9,397 nucleotides of DNA from CAYLLD01 sp964425135 (GTDB lineage Bacteria; Pseudomonadota; Alphaproteobacteria; Rhodobacterales; Rhodobacteraceae). The notes under the pieces were generated by a model that saw only the letters and a list, made by a program, of their open reading frames with translations, did not search any database and was not told the DNA's origin. Position numbers and translations under genes: made by a program. This document shows positions 1 through 6,713 of the stretch, piece after piece. The stretch lies in contig CAYRKW010000092.1 in the NCBI GenBank assembly GCA_964425135.1, positions 1 through 9,397 on the forward strand, in the 5' to 3' direction. The first letter of the stretch is position 1; each line of letters starts with the position of its first letter.

Positions 1-31
1 TATTTTTAAAATGCGAAAATTTGGGTGGATG

Positions 32-1402
32 TTAATAAGAATATTCGCTGTAGATGCGGCTCAAATCGCCGCCCCAGTCGCGTTCGTATTTGTCGAGCAA
101 TTCTTGCGCCGGACTTTGGCCGTTGGCGACGATTTCTTGCAGCGCGTTGAGGAAATGCGTCTCGTCGGGGATCAGCCCATCCGCACCCGTGCGTCCGCGC
201 GCAGCCAATCCGGCTTGTGAGATGTTCAGCACATCTGCCGCCAGGTCGCGCATTTTGCGACCGCGGATCTCGGCATCCAGCCCGAATTGTGCTGCATCGC
301 GCCGCAGCTGCTCGCGTTCCTCAGCGCGCCAATCCTTGCAGATGTCCCACGCCGCATCGAGCGCGGTTGCATCATACATCAGCCCGACCCAAAACGCAGG
401 CAAGGCGCACAAGCGCCGCCATGGACCGCCATCCGCGCCGCGCATTTCCATGAATTTCTTGATCCGCGCTTCCGGGAAGATCGTGGTGAGATGATCTGCC
501 CAATCGCTCAGCGTCGGTTTCTCGCCCGGAAGCGCAGGCAAATCGCCCTTGAGGAAATCGCGAAAGCTCATGCCAAGCGCGTTGATATATTCACCATTGC
601 GATAAACAAAATACATCGGCACATCGAGCGCGTATTGCACGTAGCGCTCAAACCCCATGACGTCCTCAAAGACAAAGGGCAGCATGCCTGTGCGGTCATC
701 ATCGAGCGTTTGCCAGATACGGCTGCGCCAGGATTGATGGCCATTGACCTTGCTGTCAAAGAACGGCGAGCAGGCAAAAAGCGCGGTCGCCACCGGTTGC
801 AAAGCCAGCGCCACCCGGAACTTCTTGACCATATCCGCCTCGGAGCCGAAATCGAGGTTCACCTGCACCGTACAGGTTCGATACATCATCATCGTCCCGG
901 TCGTACCCACGCGCCCCATATAATCGGTCATCAGCCGGTAGCGCCCCTTGGGCATCATCGGCATCTCATCATGGCGCCATTCCGGCGCGGCCCCCAGCCC
1001 GATGAACCCGGCGCTAATCTCATCTGCGATCGTCTTGACCTCGACCAGATGGCTGTTCACTTCATCGCAGGTCTGATGGATCGTCTCCAAAGGCGCGCCT
1101 GACAATTCCAACTGCCCGCCCGGCTCCAGGCTGACATTCGCGCCATCCTTCTCCAGCCCGATGATATTGCCCGCCTCTTCCACAGCGCTCCAACCAAAGC
1201 GATCGCGAAGCCCGGTGAGCATCGCATGGATCGAGCGCGGACCGTCATAGGGCAGCGGCTTATGGCTCTCCAGACAATAGCCGAATTTCTCGTGCTCGGT
1301 GCCAATGCGCCAATCCCCTTCGGGCTTGCACCCGTCTGCAAGATACTCAGCAAGCTGGTCATGATGCTCAATCGGCCCACCGCCTTGTTGTGGTATCGAC
1401 AT
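32..1402 (-). CDS. gshA: Glutamate-cysteine ligase, plant-type (class II-like)
   Basis: Catalyses the ATP-dependent joining of L-glutamate and L-cysteine to gamma-glutamylcysteine, the first and usually limiting step of cytosolic glutathione synthesis. The 456-residue product has the signature blocks of the plant/alphaproteobacterial GCL family: GTEHEKFGY at residues 34-42, SLEPGGQLELSG at 91-102 (active-site strand), SWRSRIW at 224-230 and EMRGADGGPW at 319-328. Length is normal for the family and both ends are intact. The ATG at 1402 is chosen because AAGAGG lies 9 nt upstream; an in-frame TTG at 1423 would add seven residues but lacks such a site. The gene lies 191 nt downstream of the membrane-protein gene ending at 1594, so it probably has its own promoter (candidate -10 at 1492-1497). 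Nothing is truncated or unusual. Family assignment is secure; the alternative name EgtA-like ligase is much less likely. Confidence 0.95.
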   Translation of the reverse strand: MSIPQQGGGPIEHHDQLAEYLADGCKPEGDWRIGTEHEKFGYCLESHKPLPYDGPRSIHAMLTGLRDRFGWSAVEEAGNIIGLEKDGANVSLEPGGQLELSGAPLETIHQTCDEVNSHLVEVKTIADEISAGFIGLGAAPEWRHDEMPMMPKGRYRLMTDYMGRVGTTGTMMMYRTCTVQVNLDFGSEADMVKKFRVALALQPVATALFACSPFFDSKVNGHQSWRSRIWQTLDDDRTGMLPFVFEDVMGFERYVQYALDVPMYFVYRNGEYINALGMSFRDFLKGDLPALPGEKPTLSDWADHLTTIFPEARIKKFMEMRGADGGPWRRLCALPAFWVGLMYDATALDAAWDICKDWRAEEREQLRRDAAQFGLDAEIRGRKMRDLAADVLNISQAGLAARGRTGADGLIPDETHFLNALQEIVANGQSPAQELLDKYERDWGGDLSRIYSEYSY

Positions 1403-1411
1403 AAAACGGGG

Positions 1412-1417
1412 CCTCTT
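1412..1417 (-). promoter_or_regulatory. Ribosome binding site of gshA (decides start)
   Basis: Reading the minus strand, AAGAGG sits 9 nt before the ATG at 1402. It supports this start over the in-frame TTG at 1423, which lies upstream of the site. Confidence 0.65.
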
Positions 1418-1491
1418 GTGCAAGCGCGTCAGTGATGAGGCCTACCGTTAGACCCGCGCCCTCAAAGAGGCAAGCGGTTGAAGAAAATCCG

Positions 1492-1497
1492 ACTATA
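1492..1497 (-). promoter_or_regulatory. Candidate -10 element for gshA
   Basis: Minus-strand TATAGT matches the sigma-70 -10 consensus at 5 of 6 positions and lies about 90 nt upstream of the gshA ATG, inside the 191-nt gap between gshA and the upstream gene. No good -35 is present at 16-18 nt spacing (the best is GATTTA), so this is only a candidate. Confidence 0.3.
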
Positions 1498-1593
1498 GCG
1501 TCTCCGGTTTACATTAAATCCCGTGTTTGCCGCCTCTCGCTTTGCACGAACGCGAAAAGCGATTAGCGTGCAAGTATGAAAACTGGAAAGGCT

Positions 1594-2094
1594 TTAATTG
1601 GGACGCGCCCAGACCAATTCGGGCGTCTCAGCATCCGATGTCATAGCGGCATGCAAGGTCAACAGCGAAATCCCCGGCAAGGTCGAGAATACATCCACCA
1701 GATCCACCGCTTTGGGCGCGTTGATGGGAATATGCACCGGCGCACCGCTCAGGTGATGGACGCGCCATTCCTTGTTGATCAACTCGATACGGGTCACCTG
1801 CGACAACTCGACAAAGCCGCCATTTTCCGGCGCGAAATACCCGATCCGATGCTCGTCAATGATCACCACGCCCTGCGCATTGCCATCCCCTGCAATCCGC
1901 GCACGCAAAAACGCATTTACCGCAGCTATGGCAAAGGTCAGGCCGAAAAGCGCGACCGCCGTGATCAAAATCCAGTTTGATTCAGGGGCCAGCACCAGCA
2001 CGGTAACCAGCGTTCCCAGCGCGAGCATGCCAAATATGATCGCTTCACTGTAGATATGGAGCACTTTTGCAAGCGATGGCCTGATGAAACTCAT
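1594..2094 (-). CDS. Conserved-type membrane protein of unknown function, two TM helices plus soluble C-terminal domain
   Basis: I do not recognise a named family. The 166-residue product has two predicted membrane helices near the N terminus (about residues 18-36 and 42-62), an RAR positive patch at 64-66 after the second helix, which suggests a cytoplasmic C-terminal half by the positive-inside rule, and then a beta-rich stretch (about 74-125, e.g. GVVIIDEHRIGYF and VTRIEL) ending in a predicted amphipathic helix (about 126-138). This order resembles small bacterial proteins with a PH-like domain behind a helical hairpin, but that is inference. The start at 2094 is favoured because its ATG overlaps the rsmE stop (ATGA) and GGGGGA lies 6 nt upstream inside rsmE; longer in-frame extensions would run deep into rsmE. 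The overlap indicates translational coupling with rsmE. Function is unknown. Confidence 0.85.
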   Translation of the reverse strand: MSFIRPSLAKVLHIYSEAIIFGMLALGTLVTVLVLAPESNWILITAVALFGLTFAIAAVNAFLRARIAGDGNAQGVVIIDEHRIGYFAPENGGFVELSQVTRIELINKEWRVHHLSGAPVHIPINAPKAVDLVDVFSTLPGISLLTLHAAMTSDAETPELVWARPN

Positions 2095-2834
2095 GTCCAG
2101 TCCCCCGAAATCGCCTGCCAAAGCGATAATGCAGCAACGCAAGCTGTATCGGCTCGCAGGATGCGGGGCCCAAGCGAAATTTCGACGCAACCGCGCATCT
2201 GGCGGAGTTTTGTAACTTCGCCCGATGAAAACCCGCCTTCTGGTCCCACCAGCACTGCCGCAGGTCCGCCGACAGACCGCAATCTCTCCAGCGCAGAGCC
2301 CTCTCCGGCAATATGTTCATTGGCAAAAATCAACGGACGGTCCTTCGGCCATACGCGCAGCACGGTGTCTAATTTCTGCGCCTTTGCCACATCTGGCACG
2401 GATATGCGTTCACATTGTGACGCCGCATCGATCACCTGCGCACGCAACCGCGCATCGTTGAGCCGCGTGGCGTTCGTATACTCGGTGAACACAGGCACCA
2501 GCTTCGACACCCCCAGCTCCACCGCTTTTTCCACCACAAAATCAGTTCGGTTTTTCTTGAGCGGCGCAAACAAGAGCCAAAGATCCGGCTCGGCCTTTTG
2601 CGCGCGCGTTTGCATCTCCACGCGCACCACACCCTCGCGCTTGCCCACCGATGTGATGCGCGCCGCCCACTCACCGTCGCGCCCGTTGAACAGCAAAAGC
2701 GCATCGCCCTCAGATCGCCGCAATACTGTAAAAAGGTGGTGCGCTGCGGCTTTGTCCAAGACCACATCTTGACCAGACCCCAAAGGAGCGTCCACAAAGA
2801 GCCTGTGTCGTGCGTAGTCGTGACGGCCGTTCAT
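2091..2834 (-). CDS. rsmE: 16S rRNA (uracil(1498)-N(3))-methyltransferase
   Basis: SAM-dependent enzyme of the SPOUT superfamily that methylates N3 of U1498 in 16S rRNA of the small ribosomal subunit. The 247-residue product has the full RsmE plan: an N-terminal PUA-like RNA-binding part (about 1-70, with HHLFTVLR at 32-39), the KAVELG block at 103-108, and the C-terminal knot motifs GPEGGF at 197-202 and LGPRILRADTA at 221-231, which form the SAM pocket; the usual LRTETA is here LRADTA, a mild change. The ATG at 2834 gives the typical family length; a longer in-frame reading to 2963 would cross the whole divergent spacer and enter ubiA. No strong Shine-Dalgarno is present (GGGCGG about 9 nt upstream). 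First gene of a minus-strand operon with the overlapping membrane-protein gene; divergent from ubiA, 50 bp apart. Confidence 0.95.
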   Translation of the reverse strand: MNGRHDYARHRLFVDAPLGSGQDVVLDKAAAHHLFTVLRRSEGDALLLFNGRDGEWAARITSVGKREGVVRVEMQTRAQKAEPDLWLLFAPLKKNRTDFVVEKAVELGVSKLVPVFTEYTNATRLNDARLRAQVIDAASQCERISVPDVAKAQKLDTVLRVWPKDRPLIFANEHIAGEGSALERLRSVGGPAAVLVGPEGGFSSGEVTKLRQMRGCVEISLGPRILRADTACVAALSLWQAISGDWT

Positions 2835-2837
2835 AGA

Positions 2838-2844
2838 GATAATC
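2838..2844. promoter_or_regulatory. Candidate shared -10 of the rsmE/ubiA divergent promoters
   Basis: Plus-strand GATAAT (2838-2843, 5 of 6 matches to TATAAT) would place a start near 2850 for ubiA. The overlapping minus-strand GATTAT (2839-2844, 4 of 6), with TTCACT (2861-2866) 16 nt away as a -35, would place an rsmE start near 2832, close to its ATG. The -35 for the plus direction is poor. Proposed from sequence only. Confidence 0.3.
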
Positions 2845-2884
2845 CGCCCTTTGGGGTGGCAGTGAAGATGACGAGTAGGTGTAT

Positions 2885-3850
2885 ATGACGGATTTGCCCG
2901 ATGATGGAAGGGTCGCCGACGCAACCGACGAAAACTGGGTTGATAAATACGCCCCACGCGCATCCCGCCCCTTTCTGCGCCTCAGCCGCGCGGACCGGCC
3001 CGCCGGCACCTGGCTTCTGCTGATCCCCTGCTGGTGGGGGATTGCGCTTGCCGTGGCTGCACGCGGCACCGGCTGGACGATGCGTGAGGTCTCCATCGCG
3101 CTCCTGTGCGCAGCAGGCGCCTTCCTGATGCGCGGCGCAGGCTGCACTTGGAACGATATCACCGACCGCGAAATAGACGCGCAGGTTGCGCGCACCAAAT
3201 CACGCCCGCTGCCCAGCGGTCAGGTCACGGTCTCGCAAGCGATGATGTGGCTGGTCCTGCAAACTTTGCTGGCCTTTTGCATCCTTCTGTCCTTCAACAG
3301 CTTTACCATCTGGCTGGGCATGCTCGCGCTCCTGCCGGTGGTGATCTACCCGTTCGCCAAACGCTTCACATGGTGGCCGCAAGTGTTTCTGGGCATTGCC
3401 TTCAACTGGGGCTGCCTTCTTGGATGGGCAGCAGTCACCGGAGGGCTCGCTGCCGCACCCGTCCTGCTCTATCTGTCCGGTATCGCATGGACCCTCTTTT
3501 ATGACACCATCTACGCCCATCAGGACAAAGATGACGACGCGCTGATCGGCGTGCGCTCCACCGCGCGGCTCTTTGGCGATCAGACCCCGCGGTTTTTGCT
3601 GGCCTTCCAAATCGCCTGCGTCCTTTTGATGACCGTTGCCATCATCCTCGCGCTCGCCCCCTTGCAAGACCGCGTACAACTTTTGGCCGCGCTCATCGCG
3701 CCCTGGGCGTTCGGTGCGCATATGACATGGCAAATGCGCCAGTTGGACATTGATGATGCCGATATCTGCCTGCGCCTGTTTCGCAGCAATCGCAACGCAG
3801 GCTTGCTGCCAGTCCTCTTCTTCGCGATAATCCCGCTTGTCTTGGCTTGA
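2885..3850 (+). CDS. ubiA: 4-hydroxybenzoate polyprenyltransferase
   Basis: Inner-membrane enzyme that transfers a long prenyl chain from polyprenyl diphosphate to the 3-position of 4-hydroxybenzoate, the committed membrane step of ubiquinone synthesis. The 321-residue product shows both aspartate-rich Mg2+-diphosphate motifs of the UbiA superfamily: NDITDREID at residues 90-98 and YDTIYAHQDKDDD at 206-218, followed by GVRSTARLFG at 222-231. Multiple hydrophobic helices follow from about residue 42 to the C terminus. A hydrophilic N-terminal stretch of about 30 residues precedes the first helix. ATG 2885 is chosen with AGG 5 nt upstream; a GTG at 2879 would add only two residues. It starts 50 bp from the divergent rsmE and is followed after about 55 nt by the OmpA-domain gene on the same strand, so the two may be co-transcribed. 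The presumed chain length (C50 in this group) cannot be read from sequence. Confidence 0.95.
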   Translation: MTDLPDDGRVADATDENWVDKYAPRASRPFLRLSRADRPAGTWLLLIPCWWGIALAVAARGTGWTMREVSIALLCAAGAFLMRGAGCTWNDITDREIDAQVARTKSRPLPSGQVTVSQAMMWLVLQTLLAFCILLSFNSFTIWLGMLALLPVVIYPFAKRFTWWPQVFLGIAFNWGCLLGWAAVTGGLAAAPVLLYLSGIAWTLFYDTIYAHQDKDDDALIGVRSTARLFGDQTPRFLLAFQIACVLLMTVAIILALAPLQDRVQLLAALIAPWAFGAHMTWQMRQLDIDDADICLRLFRSNRNAGLLPVLFFAIIPLVLA

Positions 3851-3888
3851 ACACCGCCGTGAGCGGCGCTAGAGAACGGCTTCCAAAC

Positions 3889-3893
3889 AAGGA
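3889..3893 (+). promoter_or_regulatory. Shine-Dalgarno-like AAGGA of the OmpA-domain gene
   Basis: AAGGA is the only clear ribosome-binding sequence before the long reading frame. It is 12 nt from GTG 3906, 3 nt from TTG 3897 and directly abuts TTG 3894, so it does not settle the start. A stop at 3870-3872 bounds the frame upstream, and no ATG is available near the N terminus. Confidence 0.45.
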
Positions 3894-3905
3894 TTGTTGG
3901 GTGCG

Positions 3906-5837
3906 GTGTCTGCCAAAGCTTTGATATTTCTGGTAATCGTTGCAGCCGGAGCCTCCGCCGTCAGCTGGCTCGTTGCAACGCGCGCGGTCGATACGCTCGA
4001 ACGCACAACCATCCTTGATGTTCAAACGTCCCTGCGCGCTGCCGGACAGGAATGGGTCGAGGTCCGCGCCGACGGCCTGATTGTGCGCCTGTCAGGCAAC
4101 GCCCCTAGTGAAAGCAGCCGCTTTCAGGCACTCGAAGTCACGGGCCAGATCGTCGACACCGCCCGCATCGATGACACCACCGATGTCGTCTCGCTCCATA
4201 CCGATCAAATTCCGGAATTTTCGCTCAAAATCCTGCGCAACGCGGCGAATATCTCCCTCATCGGCCTCATGCCCGACCGCGAAGGTCGTCTTGATATTCT
4301 CAAAACCATCGCGCCGTTGCACGCCGAAGGCACCCTGACCGATCTCCTCGAAGCGCTTGAGTACGAGCCGCCCGAAGGCTGGCGCCCCGCCCTTGCCTTT
4401 GCGCTCGACTATATCGACGATATCGAACGCGGCGCAGTGTTGATAGAGCCGGGCAGGATCGAGATCGAAGCCTTCCTCAACGACCCGTCTGACATGGAAG
4501 ACTTTGAAGCCAGCTTGCGCGAAGACGCACCGCAAGGCACGGATCTGACCATCTCGCTCTCCGCGCCCAAGGCGGTCAAAAGCCCCTTCCTGTTCAGCGC
4601 TCAAATCTCCGGCGCGGACACCCTCCAGATCACCGCCTGCGATCTGAACACCCCCGTCGCTCTCGAAACGCTGAGCGAAAGATTTGGCGAGACAATGAAA
4701 AACGTCGAATGCGACATCGCACTTGGTGCGCCCTCCCCGCGCTGGATCGATGCGATTGTGCAATCAATCACCGCAATCCAACGCGTCGGCTCAGGCTCGC
4801 TTTCCATTGCGGATGCGGATATCGAGATTATCGGCCCGCAAGACGCCGACCAAACCTCCTTTGATGCGCAGATGGAAACCCTGCGCAGTGCCTTGCCCGA
4901 GCTTTTCTCACTTACCGCCCGCCTGCCGCCCAGCACGAATTTGTCTGCGCCCACAAACGACGGCGAGATCACCTTTACCGCAACGCTCGATCCTGATGAC
5001 GGGGTCAGCATAACCGGCGCACTGCGCAATGAAACCGCCCGCGATGCGGTCCAAAACTATGCTGCCGCGCTCTTTGGCAATTCCAAGATCAGCGCAGCAC
5101 TTGAGGTGTCCGACGATGTGCAATTGGGTTGGACCCAGCGCGTTTTGGCGTCCCTAGAGGCACTCTCGCACCTTTATCAAGGCAAGGCTGATCTGCGCGG
5201 CGAGCAAATCGCGCTCGAAGGCATCACGATCGAAGAAAACGCGCTTGCCCAAAGCACAACTGCGCTCGCCGTCAGCTTCTCGCCTGAAAATATTCAGGCA
5301 AATGTCGAATATGACGAAGAGCTCAAAGCCTTCGAAGCCGCACCGGACGCCCGCATGTGCGAAAAGCAACTCGGCGACATCATGCGCGACAATCAAGTCG
5401 TCTTCGCGCCCAACTCCGCCGACATCAGCGGCGAAAGCGAGCTTTTGCTCGACAAAATCGCCTCCATCATCAACTCCTGCATCCGCGCACGGTTTGAAGT
5501 CGGTGGCCACACCGACAGCCAGGGCCGTGAGATTATGAACAAGGAACTCAGTCAGTCCCGCGCCGAAGCCGTGCGCAACGCCCTGCTGGAGCGCCAGGTC
5601 CTTGGCGATATGATCGATGCGCGCGGCTATGGCGAGGCAGAACCGATCGCCCCCAATGAAACCGAAGAAGGCCGCGCCAAAAACCGCCGCATCGCGTTCA
5701 AACTGATCGACGACGGCAACGGCCCAGTCGATGGCGAAACAGGCGACGACGAAAGCGGCGAAGACGATACGAACACATCCGAGCAGGACACAAAGCCAGA
5801 GGCCGAAGAGCAAGGATCTGACAATGAACAGAACTGA
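3906..5837 (+). CDS. Membrane-anchored BON-like/OmpA-domain envelope protein
   Basis: Probably spans or leaves the inner membrane and binds peptidoglycan in the periplasm; the exact role is unknown. With the GTG 3906 start it has 643 residues: a hydrophobic N-terminal segment (about 3-25) acting as signal anchor or signal peptide, a BON-like segment (about 46-94), a long alpha/beta region that seems to repeat that theme (a second candidate near 240-340), and a C-terminal OmpA peptidoglycan-binding domain (about 482-600). The latter has GHTDSQG at 534-540 and LSQSR at 548-552; D537 and R552 match the diaminopimelate-binding Asp/Arg pair of OmpA proteins, and NRR at 593-595 is typical. Residues 602-643 form a tail with 17 Asp/Glu, one Lys and no Arg. 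There is no N-terminal beta-barrel, so this is not a classical outer-membrane porin. The start is uncertain: TTG 3894 or 3897 are alternatives. It overlaps the next gene by 14 nt. Confidence 0.85.
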   Translation: MSAKALIFLVIVAAGASAVSWLVATRAVDTLERTTILDVQTSLRAAGQEWVEVRADGLIVRLSGNAPSESSRFQALEVTGQIVDTARIDDTTDVVSLHTDQIPEFSLKILRNAANISLIGLMPDREGRLDILKTIAPLHAEGTLTDLLEALEYEPPEGWRPALAFALDYIDDIERGAVLIEPGRIEIEAFLNDPSDMEDFEASLREDAPQGTDLTISLSAPKAVKSPFLFSAQISGADTLQITACDLNTPVALETLSERFGETMKNVECDIALGAPSPRWIDAIVQSITAIQRVGSGSLSIADADIEIIGPQDADQTSFDAQMETLRSALPELFSLTARLPPSTNLSAPTNDGEITFTATLDPDDGVSITGALRNETARDAVQNYAAALFGNSKISAALEVSDDVQLGWTQRVLASLEALSHLYQGKADLRGEQIALEGITIEENALAQSTTALAVSFSPENIQANVEYDEELKAFEAAPDARMCEKQLGDIMRDNQVVFAPNSADISGESELLLDKIASIINSCIRARFEVGGHTDSQGREIMNKELSQSRAEAVRNALLERQVLGDMIDARGYGEAEPIAPNETEEGRAKNRRIAFKLIDDGNGPVDGETGDDESGEDDTNTSEQDTKPEAEEQGSDNEQN

Positions 5838-6144
5838 ACTGACACTTCTGATCGCAGGCTCGATCCTGCTCGCCGTGCTCATCGGCTGGACCCTGCGGTG
5901 GTTCTTCGTCCGCCTCACCAACGCGGGCAGCCACCCTGCCGGATCAAACGAGCTGGCAGCCCGCCTTCACGATGCAGAAGAAGCCCGCGACGCCGCCTTT
6001 GCAGAGCGCGACAGCGCCATCAGCGAATTGCGCAACAAACTTGGTCAAACCGAAGCCGAACTGCGCGCCGCAATGGACGGCCTGGGCGATGCCCGCCGCG
6101 AAGCCGAAGACCTGCGCGCCACATTAGAGGCCTCCAAAGGCTAA
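5824..6144 (+). CDS. Small membrane protein with C-terminal coiled coil, unknown function
   Basis: I do not recognise a named family. The 106-residue product has one hydrophobic helix at about residues 7-29, then a short linker and a charged, alanine/glutamate-rich helix from about 43 to the end with heptad-like spacing (ELAARLHDAEEARDAAF onwards), predicted to form a coiled coil. Its ATG lies 14 nt inside the end of the upstream OmpA-domain gene, in another frame, with AAGGA 6 nt before it, so translation is probably coupled. The gene pair suggests the two proteins act together at the inner membrane, but this rests on arrangement only. A longer in-frame reading starting at 5731 would lie mostly over the acidic tail of the upstream gene and is not supported by a ribosome-binding site that I can see. 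Confidence 0.8.
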   Translation: MNRTELTLLIAGSILLAVLIGWTLRWFFVRLTNAGSHPAGSNELAARLHDAEEARDAAFAERDSAISELRNKLGQTEAELRAAMDGLGDARREAEDLRATLEASKG

Positions 6145-6191
6145 CCCAAATCGCGCGCAGTACCCCGGTTTTCGCCTTTCCCCAAATACTC

Positions 6192-6217
6192 AAAAATGGT
6201 TTTGCGGCACGCAAAAC
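6192..6217 (-). terminator. Candidate intrinsic terminator of the pgsA-moaD-moaE operon
   Basis: A perfect 7-bp inverted repeat (GTTTTGC/GCAAAAC, arms 6199-6205 and 6211-6217) encloses a 5-nt loop. On the minus strand it is followed after two bases by TTTTT, the usual layout of a Rho-independent terminator, about 45 nt past the moaE stop. The stem is AT-rich and may be weak. In the plus direction no T-run follows. Confidence 0.45.
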
Positions 6218-6227
6218 GATATGTCGT

Positions 6228-6245
6228 GTGGCCCCCCAGGGCCAC
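6228..6245. repeat. Perfect GC-rich inverted repeat in convergent spacer
   Basis: GTGGCCC (6228-6234) and GGGCCAC (6239-6245) form a perfect 7-bp stem with a 4-nt loop, between the converging 3' ends of the 5824-6144 gene and moaE. No T-run follows on either strand, so it could be a transcript-end stabiliser, part of a bidirectional terminator or a fragment of an intergenic repeat. Confidence 0.55.
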
Positions 6246-6260
6246 CCCGCAGGGCAGGCC

Positions 6261-6713
6261 TCAAGACCCCGCCCACCAGCGATCCCCCGCAATCTCATCA
6301 TCATCCCAGGCCGCAACCCACCTCGCGCCATCCACCCGCCGCTCCGACTTCCAAAACGGCGCACGCGATTTGAGAAAATCCATCATGTAATTCGCGCCAT
6401 CAAACGCCGCTTGACGATGCGGCGCGCTGGCCGCAACCATCATGATCTGCTCCCCCGGTTTCATCGTCCCAAACCGATGCACAATCAACGCATCCAACAG
6501 CCCAAAAGTCTCCATCGCACGCGCCGCAATCTCCTCCAGCGCCGTCTCGGTCATCCCCGGATAATGCTCCAGCGTCATATCCAGAAGATCACCCGCCGTA
6601 TCGCGCACAATCCCGGTAAAACTCACGAGCGCGCCAATATCTCTGCGCCCATCGCGCATAGCCTCAAGCAGCGCGCCCGCATCGAAATCGCACGCCTGAA
6701 CGACAATCCGCAT
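6261..6713 (-). CDS. moaE: Molybdopterin synthase catalytic (large) subunit
   Basis: Large subunit of cytosolic molybdopterin synthase, which with thiocarboxylated MoaD inserts two sulfurs into cyclic pyranopterin monophosphate to make molybdopterin. The 150-residue product carries the family blocks FTGIVRD (32-38), LEHYPGMTE (48-56), HRFGTMKPGE (79-88), APHR (97-100) and KSRAPFWK (115-122). K115 and K122 correspond to the two catalytic lysines of E. coli MoaE (K119, K126), and H99-R100 to its conserved His-Arg pair, so it should be active. Length is normal. Its ATG overlaps the moaD stop by one base (TGATG), with a G-run just upstream as a ribosome-binding site. Last gene of the pgsA-moaD-moaE group. 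Confidence 0.96.
   Translation of the reverse strand: MRIVVQACDFDAGALLEAMRDGRRDIGALVSFTGIVRDTAGDLLDMTLEHYPGMTETALEEIAARAMETFGLLDALIVHRFGTMKPGEQIMMVAASAPHRQAAFDGANYMMDFLKSRAPFWKSERRVDGARWVAAWDDDEIAGDRWWAGS

Noticed and set aside
287..1102. Open reading frame of 271 codons on the plus strand opposite gshA
   Set aside because: It is antisense to a clear gshA, is rich in His/Arg as expected from the reverse of GC-rich codons, and has no recognisable domain.
3855..3868. Hairpin CGCCG/CGGCG just after ubiA as a terminator
   Set aside because: The stem is only 5 bp and no T-run follows; co-transcription of ubiA with the next gene remains possible.
5154..5921. Open reading frame of 255 codons on the minus strand opposite the OmpA-domain gene
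   Set aside because: It crosses a well-supported OmpA domain and the start of the next gene; its hydrophobic content mirrors the opposite codons.
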